Shown piece by piece: positions 5,791-12,230 of a stretch of DNA of 12,230 bases. Each line of letters opens with the position of its first letter. Positions within the stretch are counted from its first letter, which is position 1. The stretch is from an uncultured Oscillospiraceae bacterium (GTDB lineage Bacteria; Bacillota; Clostridia; Oscillospirales; Oscillospiraceae), in contig CAAFMG010000068.1 in NCBI GenBank assembly GCA_900763965.1, positions 1 through 12,230 on the forward strand, given 5' to 3'. The position numbers and the translations under genes were made by a program. The notes beneath the pieces were generated by a model. That model worked only from the letters and a program-made list of their open reading frames with translations. It had not been told where the DNA came from and did not search any database.

Positions 5791-7536
5791 ATGGAAGATA
5801 AGAAAGTATTATTGTCCGTTCAGGATCTTGTTGTAAAATTCAAGGTCCGCGGACGCTCCCTGACCGCCATCCGGGGCATCAGCCTGGATATCTACGAGGG
5901 TGAGTCCATCGCCATCGTGGGTGAGTCCGGCTCCGGTAAGTCCGTTTTTACCAAGACCTTTGCCAATATGCTGGACTCCAACGGCTATGTGGACAGCGGC
6001 AAGATCATTTTCAATGACCCTGAGCTGGCAGAAACCAGCCTGAATATCGGCCCCAGAGAGCATTCCCGGATCAGCGGCATCCGTTCCAAGCTGGATGAAT
6101 ACGCCAAGCTGGAAAATGGTGCCCAGACCTACAAGGCTATGAAGGCTCTGGAAGCGGAAAAGAAGGCGAAGTCCTCCATTTCTGACGAGGAGGATGCCAT
6201 ATTCCAGGAAAAGCTGGCTGACCTGCAATTTGAGCGGGCAGAGACCTTTAACCACAAGCAGACCCTGGATTCCCATGAGAAGGCGCAGATCAAGGAGTAT
6301 GCTGCCAAGATCGCTGCACTGGATAAGCAGATCGAGGCACTGGAGCAGGAGCGCAAGCAGCAGCAGCAGGCCAAGGCCAAAGCTGCCGAAGCAGACACTG
6401 CCTACAATGAAGCATTCACGAAGAAGATGGCCCAGCTTCAGACACAGTACCATCAGGAAACCTCCACCCCCATTTCTGCCCAGCAGCAGACCCGGAACGA
6501 CAATCTGGCCAAGGAGATCTACCTCACTGTCGGCCGTTATGACTGGGTCGTCCGGAACAAGCTGATCAAGAAACTGCTGAACGCCGTGAAGGAGGCCATG
6601 CGCCAGGGCCTGGATCTGAGCTCGGATGCCGTTCGCAATGATGTATTCAGCACTGTGACCTTCCGTGTTAAGCTGGAGGAGGATACCGAGACCCGTCTGT
6701 TCGGCCGCTGCATCCTGGATCTGGCCAACATCAAGTACAGCAAGGACCTGTCCCAGATCCGCGGTAAGAAGATCGCCACGGTTTTCCAGGATCCTATGAC
6801 CTCTCTGAACCCCATCATCACCATCGGTCAGCAGATCACCTCCATCATCCTCAAGCACCAGCATTGCTCTGAGGCAGAGGCCAGAATCCGGGCCCTGGAG
6901 CTGATGAAGAAGGTGGGTATTCCCAACGCCGAGAACCGGTTTGACGATTACCCCTTCCAGTATTCCGGCGGTATGCGCCAGAGAATCGTTATTGCCATTG
7001 CCCTGTCCTGCCAGCCCAAGATTCTGATCTGTGACGAGCCCACCACCGCTCTGGACGTGACCATTCAGGCCCAGATCCTGAAGCTGATCAAGGATTTGCA
7101 GAAGGAATTCGGCTATACCATCGTGTTCATCACCCATGACCTGGGCGTTGTCGCCAACGTGGCTGACCGTGTGGCAGTTCTCTATGCCGGTCAGATCGTG
7201 GAAGTGGGCACCGTGGAGGAGGTCTTCTATGACCCCCGTCACCCCTACACCTGGGCCATGCTTTCCAGCCTGCCCCAGCTGGCTCAGCGGAACACGGAGC
7301 TGTACTCCATCACCGGTACTCCTCCGTCTCTGTACAACAAGATCGTGGGCGATCCCTTTGCACCCCGGAATCCCTACTGCATGAAGATCGACACCATCGC
7401 CGATGCTCCCATGTTCAAGGTTACCGAAACCCACTACGCCAAGACCTGGCTGCTGGATCCCAGAGCCCCCAAGGTGGAAAAGCCGGAAGCCATTCGCAAC
7501 CTCCACGAGAAGCTCGTGGAAGCATTCAATATTTAA
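5791..7536 (+). CDS. oppD: Oligopeptide ABC importer ATPase OppD (AmiE-like) with large coiled-coil insertion
   Basis: One of two ATPases driving peptide import, 581 aa against about 330-360 normally. AAGGAGG overlapping the oppC stop sits 7 bases before the ATG. ABC motifs are intact: Walker A GESGSGKS (44-51), Q-loop VFQDPMTSLNP with Gln333, signature YSGGMRQR (391-398), Walker B ILICDEP (411-417), switch His449, and the C-terminal oligopeptide-transporter region with HPYTWAMLSSLPQL (484-497) and ITGTPPSLY (507-515). About 235 residues (about 77-313) are inserted between Walker A and the Q-loop, where AmiE has under 30. Residues about 110-220 are rich in Lys, Glu, Ala and Gln, as in a coiled coil; 285-313 look beta-rich. 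Cysteines that bind iron-sulfur in DppD-type ATPases are replaced (Asp521, Asn527, Asp534, Lys551), as I recall for AmiE. Confidence 0.92.
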   Translation: MEDKKVLLSVQDLVVKFKVRGRSLTAIRGISLDIYEGESIAIVGESGSGKSVFTKTFANMLDSNGYVDSGKIIFNDPELAETSLNIGPREHSRISGIRSKLDEYAKLENGAQTYKAMKALEAEKKAKSSISDEEDAIFQEKLADLQFERAETFNHKQTLDSHEKAQIKEYAAKIAALDKQIEALEQERKQQQQAKAKAAEADTAYNEAFTKKMAQLQTQYHQETSTPISAQQQTRNDNLAKEIYLTVGRYDWVVRNKLIKKLLNAVKEAMRQGLDLSSDAVRNDVFSTVTFRVKLEEDTETRLFGRCILDLANIKYSKDLSQIRGKKIATVFQDPMTSLNPIITIGQQITSIILKHQHCSEAEARIRALELMKKVGIPNAENRFDDYPFQYSGGMRQRIVIAIALSCQPKILICDEPTTALDVTIQAQILKLIKDLQKEFGYTIVFITHDLGVVANVADRVAVLYAGQIVEVGTVEEVFYDPRHPYTWAMLSSLPQLAQRNTELYSITGTPPSLYNKIVGDPFAPRNPYCMKIDTIADAPMFKVTETHYAKTWLLDPRAPKVEKPEAIRNLHEKLVEAFNI

Positions 7537-7552
7537 AGGAGGTCATGCTGCT

Positions 7553-8854
7553 GTGAGAAACGAAGCAACAAAACTGGAAGCAACTTCCAGACATTTCCCC
7601 GAGCATGGCCCCATTGACGAGAAAACCGGCAAGGAGGTTTTGCTGTCTGTCAAAAACATTGACATTGTTTTTGGCAAGGGCGATAAGGCTTTCAGAGCCG
7701 TGAAGAATGCGTCCTTCGACATCTACAAGGGAGAGACCTTCTCTCTGGTAGGCGAGTCCGGTTCCGGCAAGACCACCATTGGCCGTGCCGTCATTCGGGT
7801 CAATCCCTGCGCTGCCGGTGAGATCCTGTATAAGGGTGTCCGCATTTCCGGCAAGATCCCCCACTCCCTGGACCGGGAGGTGATCCGGAATATTCAGATG
7901 GTATTCCAGGATCCCGCCGCTTCTCTGAACGAGCGTGCCACTGTTGACTACATTGTTTCTGAGGGCCTGTACAACTTCCATCTGTACAAGAACGAAGCAG
8001 ACCGTGTGGAAAAGGTGGAAAAGATGATCAACGAGGTCGGTCTGCTGCCTGAGCATCTGACCCGCTATCCTCACGAATTCTCCGGCGGTCAGCGCCAGAG
8101 AATCGGTCTGGCCCGTGCAATGATCATGGAGCCGGAACTGGTGGTGGCTGACGAGCCCATCTCCGCTCTTGACGTTTCCATCCGTGCCCAGGTGCTGAAC
8201 CTGCTGAAGAAGTTCCAGAGAGAGCAGGGTACGACTTATCTCTTCATCGCCCATGATCTGTCCATTGTCCGGTTTATTTCCGACCGCATTGGCGTTATCT
8301 ACAAGGGCGATATCGTGGAAGTGGCCGAGGCTGAGGAGCTGTTCAACTTCCCCATGCATCCCTATACCCGCAGCCTGATTTCTGCCATCCCCATTCCCGA
8401 CCCCCAGCTGGAGAAGAACAAGGATTTGTTTACCTACGATCCCTCTATGCACGACTACAGCGAGGACAAGCCGGAGATGGTGGACATTGGCAACAACCAC
8501 TTTGTCTACGGCAATAAGAAGGAAATCGAGGCTTACAAGGAGCTTCGTGCCAAGAACGAGCCCATCAAGTCCATCACCATCCGTGCGGAAGGTGAGGCTG
8601 CCAAGACCTCCATCCCCACGGAGGCATCGCCCGAAGAGATCCGCATGCCTCCTGCACGGGATACCGGCAGCTACTGGTATAACCTGCTGGGATTCCTGCT
8701 GCCCTTGCTGAGCCTGATCGGAGCCCACTTCTTCCGTGTCAACAATTATATCCGCAACTTCAAGGCCCTGAAAAAGGGCGCCGTGGTTGGCCTGATCTTC
8801 CGGGCCGTCCTCCTTGGAATCTTTGCGCTGCTGCTTGTGCTGGCGGTTATATAA
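7553..8854 (+). CDS. oppF: Oligopeptide ABC importer ATPase OppF (AmiF-like) with C-terminal membrane tail
   Basis: Second ATPase of the importer, 433 aa against about 310-330 normally. The GTG start at 7553 is preceded by AAGGAGGT with 9-base spacing, and the product begins MRNEATKLEA. An ATG at 7545 is out of frame, and in-frame starts further left lie inside oppD. Motifs: Walker A GESGSGKT (67-74), Q-loop MVFQDP with Gln119, signature FSGGQRQR (176-183), Walker B LVVADEP (196-202), switch His234, and HPYTRSLISAIP (269-280). AmiF-like sequence (DPSMHDYSEDKPEM, 296-309) continues to about 331. The remaining 100 residues are extra: a polar Pro/Glu-rich linker, then hydrophobic segments at about 376-394 and 410-432 joined by a basic loop (NNYIRNFKALKKG). 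This predicts a membrane-anchored ATPase, unusual for the family. Same reading frame throughout, no sign of a fusion artefact. Confidence 0.93.
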   Translation: MRNEATKLEATSRHFPEHGPIDEKTGKEVLLSVKNIDIVFGKGDKAFRAVKNASFDIYKGETFSLVGESGSGKTTIGRAVIRVNPCAAGEILYKGVRISGKIPHSLDREVIRNIQMVFQDPAASLNERATVDYIVSEGLYNFHLYKNEADRVEKVEKMINEVGLLPEHLTRYPHEFSGGQRQRIGLARAMIMEPELVVADEPISALDVSIRAQVLNLLKKFQREQGTTYLFIAHDLSIVRFISDRIGVIYKGDIVEVAEAEELFNFPMHPYTRSLISAIPIPDPQLEKNKDLFTYDPSMHDYSEDKPEMVDIGNNHFVYGNKKEIEAYKELRAKNEPIKSITIRAEGEAAKTSIPTEASPEEIRMPPARDTGSYWYNLLGFLLPLLSLIGAHFFRVNNYIRNFKALKKGAVVGLIFRAVLLGIFALLLVLAVI

Positions 8855-8876
8855 CCCCCGGCCCAGATGCAAAATG

Positions 8877-8917
8877 AAACCCCCGCAGAAAGGCGTTGGC
8901 TTTTCTGCGGGGTTCTT
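8877..8917 (+). terminator. Rho-independent terminator of the opp operon
   Basis: CCCCGCAGAAA (8881-8891) pairs with TTTCTGCGGGG (8902-8912) around a 10-base loop. The stem is followed by TTCTT, and it lies 27 bases after the oppF stop. The 11-bp GC-rich stem supports termination although the T-tract is imperfect. Confidence 0.7.
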
Positions 8918-8970
8918 ACATTCTGGGGGGGGGAAAGAATAGAAAAATAGGAAAAGGGGAAGGCTTTTGT

Positions 8971-8999
8971 TTGCAAAATTATATAAACCGTGGTAGAAT
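8971..8999 (+). promoter_or_regulatory. Promoter of the ApbE-like/MFS unit
   Basis: TTGCAA (8971-8976) and TAGAAT (8994-8999) are separated by exactly 17 bases, and TGG precedes the -10, giving an extended -10. The -10 matches the consensus at 5 of 6 positions. It lies after the oppF terminator and about 130 bases before the next start codon, so it probably starts an independent transcript. Confidence 0.6.
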
Positions 9000-9136
9000 A
9001 CGTTGCGTGTAGTGATTCCATCCCAAGGGCAGGGAAGCGGCAGACTGCTGCTGAAAACTGGGGGTGCCGGTGCTTTCCCGGTTTTGCCCACAGGATGGAG
9101 TCCAAGATACCCAAGAACACAGGAGAGTTAACAGTT

Positions 9137-10306
9137 ATGGGAAGACAAACCCGGGGCAGACAGCCCTATGCGCCGAAAATTGAACATGTGGAGGTACGGG
9201 AGGACAAGGTGGGGCTGCGGATTTTGCTGTTTGTGATGTCTGTTGCCCTGGCGGTAACGGCCTTTGGCTTTGGCATCAACGGCCTGCTGACACCGGAAAC
9301 CGGCTGGCATGAGGTGGACTGCACCACATCCAATTCCGGAAATATCCGGCTGCAATATTTCTATGGAGCAGGGGAGATGGGAACTGCCGCAGAGCGCAAG
9401 CTGGTGACCCAGGTCTATTCCCAGGCCCTTTCTGCGGCAGAGACCCAGCTCGGTGCCGGCCCGGCGGATGCAGGGAATCTGTATACCATCAGCGCCCGGC
9501 CCAATGCAGAGGTCACCGTGGAGCCGCTGCTGTACAGCGTCCTGGAAAGCTATCTGGAAACCGGGGATCGTTCCATTTACTATGGCCCCCTGCTGAGCCG
9601 GTACTATGCCCTTTTTGCCTGCCAGAATGACGAGGATGCGTCCCTTTATGACCCTGAACGAAATGACCAGGCGGCATCCTTTGCCAATAGAATTGCCCAG
9701 TATGCCCAGGATCCTCAGTCGATCCGTCTGGAATTGTTGGGAAATGGCAAGGTTTTCTTGCATGTCAGTCAGGACTATCTGGCCTTTGCCCAGGAGCAGG
9801 AGCTGGATCGTTTTCTGGATCTGGGGTTTGTGCGGGAAGCCTTTGTGCTGGATGCCGTGGCCCAGGCGCTGACGGAGGCGGGATTGACCAATGCCCTGCT
9901 CACCGCCGCCGACGGCTACTCCCGGTGTCTGTGTGCCCAGGAGACAGCTGTGAATCTGCTGGAGCCCGGAACGAACGGCGTTCGGCATGTTGCCACCGCC
10001 ATCTGGCAGGGCCCCGGCGCAGCTGCCACTGTGTGGGGTGCCTCCCAGGGCCAGGACAAGGGCCTGCGGGGCTATACCTATGGGGATGGAACGGTGCGCC
10101 CCTCGGTTCTGGATGCTGCCACCGGTCAGCTGAAAGCCGCCAATGCCAACCTGATCCTGTTTGGTGACGATTCCGTGGGGGTTCTGGCGCTGGATGCCCA
10201 GAAAGCTATGGCATCCTGGGATCTCGATGGCCTGCGGTGCCTGTACAGCCGGGATGGGGAGGTTTTCTGCACAGACCCCAATGTAAAGATCCTACGGGAA
10301 AACTAA
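9137..10306 (+). CDS. Membrane-anchored, divergent ApbE-like protein
   Basis: 389 aa. ATG 9137 is chosen because AGGAGAG lies 9 bases upstream; the open frame reaches further left but would include the promoter. Residues 1-27 are basic and polar, 28-50 form one membrane helix, and the rest should be extracytoplasmic. Several stretches follow the order of ApbE flavin transferases: VTVEPLLYSVLESYLETGD (127-145) with YYGPLLSRY (148-156), like the 'S.G.fD.tvgpl' block; LDLGFVREAFVLD (227-239), against a typical DLGGIAKGYAVD; TNALLTAADG (251-260); and RPSVLDAATGQ (321-331), like HIIDPRTG. Key positions differ: Glu234 replaces Lys, the GG doublet and His are lost, and the late Asp/Thr metal site is not evident. 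It is probably an ApbE-fold protein with altered or lost activity. The assignment rests on motif order only. Confidence 0.5.
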   Translation: MGRQTRGRQPYAPKIEHVEVREDKVGLRILLFVMSVALAVTAFGFGINGLLTPETGWHEVDCTTSNSGNIRLQYFYGAGEMGTAAERKLVTQVYSQALSAAETQLGAGPADAGNLYTISARPNAEVTVEPLLYSVLESYLETGDRSIYYGPLLSRYYALFACQNDEDASLYDPERNDQAASFANRIAQYAQDPQSIRLELLGNGKVFLHVSQDYLAFAQEQELDRFLDLGFVREAFVLDAVAQALTEAGLTNALLTAADGYSRCLCAQETAVNLLEPGTNGVRHVATAIWQGPGAAATVWGASQGQDKGLRGYTYGDGTVRPSVLDAATGQLKAANANLILFGDDSVGVLALDAQKAMASWDLDGLRCLYSRDGEVFCTDPNVKILREN

Positions 10307-10368
10307 CCTGTTGTTCCCTTGGAAAATGAAATGCGCCCTGATGCGGAAGGAGGGGAAAACTTCAAAAA

Positions 10369-11628
10369 ATGAATCGGATTGAAAAATTTATCGGACAATA
10401 CCGAAATCTGCCCCGGGAGATCTATGTGCTTTTCTGGGGCCGCATCGTCACCAGCATGGGCTCGCTGATCTGGCCCCTGATGACCCTGATCCTGAAAAAC
10501 AAGCTGGGCTACAGCGCAACGGCCATTGCGTTCATTACCATGGTCATGGGCGTTGTCCAGTTTCCTATGCTGCTTCTGGGGGGCAAGCTGGCGGACAGCC
10601 GGAATAGAAAGCACATTATCGTGGTGTGCGACCTGGTCACCGTGCTGTGCTATGTCATTGCAGGCTTGATCCCCCTGTCCAACACCAGCATTGTGCTGTT
10701 TTACATTGCCGGTGTGTTCGCCACCATTGAAGGGCCCTCCTATGATGCCTTGGTTGCGGATCTCAGCGATAGCGAAAGCCGGGAAAAGGCCTATAGTCTC
10801 CAATACCTTGGTGCAAACCTGGGCCTGGTGCTGGCACCGGCACTGGGAGGCTTCCTCTTTGAAAACTACCTGTGGCTGGCTTTCTTCATTACCGCAGCGG
10901 CAACCTTTTCCTCCACCTTGCTGATCATCCTGTTTGTGAAGCGTTTGCAGGTGGAAAAAAATCATGTCAGTCAGTACGAACAAAGCCGCCAGGGAGACAG
11001 TCTGCTGTCCATTCTCCGGGAGCGAAAGGCTCTGGTTCTCTACGCCCTTCTGGGAGGCTTCAGCAGCTTTGTCTATGCCCAGTTCAACTATCTTCTTCCG
11101 CTGAACATGGAGGCGCTGTACGGTGCCAAGGGTGCAGAGATCTTCGGCCTGCTCACCAGTGTCAATGCCCTGGTGGTGATTCTTGCCACACCCCTTGTGA
11201 CCACCTTCCTGGGCGGGCTCCGGGATGTGAAAAAGATCCTCATTGGCGAGACACTCATTGTTCTGGGCCTTTACGGCTATCGGTATGCCCAGCTCCAGCT
11301 GGCGCTGTGCTTCTTCCTGATGGCCCTTTTCACCTTGGGTGAGGTGTTCACCACCCTGGGCCGCCAGCCCTACATGACCCGCCGGATCCCTGCCACCCAT
11401 TGGGGCCGGGTCCATTCCTTTGCGGCCACCGTCAGCGGTGCTTTTTCCAGCATTGGCAACCTGTTCCTGGGCCGCCTACTGGACAGCGCCGGCTTCTCTG
11501 CCGCCTGGCTTGCCGTAGGCTGCGCCGGCTTTTTGGTCATCACCCTGGCATCCATCCTCACCGGCACAGACAAAGTCGCTTTCCCCCTGCTTTACGCTGG
11601 AAACACCTCTGGCGCAGATCTGCAATGA
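10369..11628 (+). CDS. Major facilitator superfamily transporter
   Basis: 419 aa integral membrane protein of the DHA1/drug-efflux-like MFS type, predicted with 12 helices and a central cytoplasmic loop near 192-222. Motif A between helices 2 and 3 is GGKLADSRNRK (71-81), and an antiporter-like motif C is at 149-161 (ANLGLVLAPALGG), suggesting proton-coupled export. The ATG at 10369 is the first start after an in-frame TGA. AAGGAGG at 10347-10353 is rather far upstream (15 bases), so initiation may be modest. The gene begins 62 bases after the ApbE-like gene with no terminator between, so co-transcription is likely. Substrate cannot be told from sequence; a functional link between the two genes is not evident. 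Confidence 0.88.
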   Translation: MNRIEKFIGQYRNLPREIYVLFWGRIVTSMGSLIWPLMTLILKNKLGYSATAIAFITMVMGVVQFPMLLLGGKLADSRNRKHIIVVCDLVTVLCYVIAGLIPLSNTSIVLFYIAGVFATIEGPSYDALVADLSDSESREKAYSLQYLGANLGLVLAPALGGFLFENYLWLAFFITAAATFSSTLLIILFVKRLQVEKNHVSQYEQSRQGDSLLSILRERKALVLYALLGGFSSFVYAQFNYLLPLNMEALYGAKGAEIFGLLTSVNALVVILATPLVTTFLGGLRDVKKILIGETLIVLGLYGYRYAQLQLALCFFLMALFTLGEVFTTLGRQPYMTRRIPATHWGRVHSFAATVSGAFSSIGNLFLGRLLDSAGFSAAWLAVGCAGFLVITLASILTGTDKVAFPLLYAGNTSGADLQ

Positions 11629-11708
11629 GGATGTGGCTTTCGTTAAGCTTATTCCATACTGCTTCTGTGGTAATTTAGGCCAAGGAAAAGCGCTGACTTG
11701 ATGAAGAT

Positions 11709-11750
11709 AGCCAAAAACCTCCGTGTATTTTTGCACGGAGGTTTTTGGCT
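11709..11750 (+). terminator. Strong terminator after the MFS gene
   Basis: AGCCAAAAACCTCCGTG (11709-11725) pairs perfectly over 17 bp with CACGGAGGTTTTTGGCT (11734-11750). The A-rich and T-rich arms lie within the stem, so it could work in both directions. It closes the rightward unit 80 bases after the MFS stop. Confidence 0.8.
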
Positions 11751-12107
11751 AACATGGATGACAGATGGAAGCGATTCCAGAAATGTTTCTGCGCTTACGG
11801 CTTATGTGTCCGATTTGTCGTATAAAATGGCTTCTATAGTTAAAAGTACACAAGCCGGTACGACAATCAGTTTCAGGATAATCAATGCTATGCCCGATCT
11901 ATCTTCGCCTTTTACTGCAACGAGCTGAAAATTTAATCACAATTTAGAACATGATTGGGTGACGTTTTGACACCCAATTTCTCGTTGCCAATCCGTTGCC
12001 AAAATTACCGCTTAATTCGTAACCTATACCGCCTAAAATTCAACACTTTGTATTGCATTTTGGCGTGTGAATGTTTCTAAAAATGCAAAAAATAAGAAAA
12101 ATAGCAG
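11751..12107. other. AT-rich intergenic stretch with direct repeat and hairpin
   Basis: No convincing gene is present; a 76-residue frame crossing the terminator has no ribosome-binding site or protein-like features. CGTTGCCAA occurs twice (11983-11991 and 11994-12002). ATTGGGTG (11954-11961) pairs with CACCCAAT (11971-11978). On the reverse strand, 11937-12011 encodes 24 residues including LATDWQRE and then a stop, which recalls the end of some phage-type integrases. It could be a scar of an element once inserted at the neighbouring tRNA. Confidence 0.35.
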
Positions 12108-12142
12108 AAAAAAGCCCCGGAAATGTGTTCCAGGGCTTTTCC
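12108..12142 (-). terminator. Terminator of the tRNA-Leu transcript
   Basis: On the reverse strand AAAAGCCC-T-GGAA, a short loop and TTCC-G-GGGCTTTTTT form a long stem followed by six T residues, starting a few bases after the tRNA 3' end. Because of the A-rich 5' arm it may also act on transcripts coming from the left. Confidence 0.75.
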
Positions 12143-12146
12143 TTTA

Positions 12147-12229
12147 TGGTGCGAGAGAGGGGACTCGAACCCCCACGGCGTAACCACACGCACCTCAAAC
12201 GTGCTTGTCTACCATTCCAACACTCTCGC
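12147..12229 (-). tRNA. tRNA-Leu (anticodon GAG)
   Basis: The reverse strand folds as a complete class II tRNA. The acceptor GCGAGAG pairs with CTCTCGC, the D-arm includes GGAATGGTAGAC, the anticodon stem CACGT/GCGTG holds the loop TTGAGGT (GAG at positions 34-36), a long variable arm follows, and the T-arm is GGGGG-TTCGAGT-CCCCT. Discriminator A and an encoded CCA are present. The long variable arm and A73 fit leucine; the anticodon reads CUC and CUU. The 5' end lies one base inside the window edge, so its promoter is not visible. Confidence 0.95.
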
Positions 12230-12230
12230 A

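Noticed and set aside
6354..6400. CAG/AAG-rich run in oppD as a DNA tandem repeat
   Set aside because: It is a short Gln/Lys/Ala coding run within the coiled coil, with no regular repeat unit beyond four CAG codons.
7403..7552. In-frame ATG extension of oppF into oppD
   Set aside because: It overlaps oppD by 134 bases with non-homologous residues, while GTG 7553 follows a strong AAGGAGGT.
8990..9136. GTG extension of the ApbE-like gene
   Set aside because: The extension would begin inside the predicted promoter and lacks a ribosome-binding site; ATG 9137 has AGGAGAG at good spacing.

Overview
The window comes from a low- to mid-GC Gram-positive bacterium, most likely a gut Clostridia member (Oscillospiraceae/Ruminococcaceae type). 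This is inferred from AGGAGG ribosome-binding sites, a Gram-positive lipobox, sigma-A-like promoters, proteins resembling the streptococcal Ami/Ali peptide importer, and a short dispersed-type palindrome near the left end. The species cannot be fixed from the sequence alone.

Layout. Bases 1-835 hold no convincing gene. They contain small palindromes, a short reverse-strand open frame without a start codon, a hairpin followed by a strong rho-independent terminator (335-384), and an extended -10 promoter (719-747) with an inverted repeat over the predicted transcription start (752-779). Bases 836-8854 are a five-gene oligopeptide ABC importer operon, oppA-oppB-oppC-oppD-oppF, closest in design to AmiA/AliA-AmiC-AmiD-AmiE-AmiF. 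Two strong hairpins separate oppA from oppB, the other genes are spaced by 6-16 bases, and a terminator follows oppF. Bases 8970-11628 hold a second transcription unit: a promoter, a membrane-anchored divergent ApbE-like protein, and an MFS transporter, closed by a 17-bp-stem terminator. The right edge has a 360-base AT-rich stretch without genes, then a complete reverse-strand tRNA-Leu(GAG) with its own terminator.

How the genes work together. OppA, a lipoprotein, should capture peptides outside the membrane, OppB/OppC form the channel, and OppD/OppF hydrolyse ATP. ABC core motifs are intact, so the importer is probably functional.

The most notable result is that three of the five subunits are remodelled. 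OppA appears to be a natural circular permutant: the segment that ends canonical family-5 binding proteins lies at its N-terminus, and the protein stops where that segment would begin. OppD carries an insertion of about 235 residues, partly coiled coil, between Walker A and the Q-loop. OppF carries a C-terminal tail of about 100 residues ending in two predicted membrane helices. These readings rest on motif order and remembered family sequences; no alignment or structure prediction could be run here.
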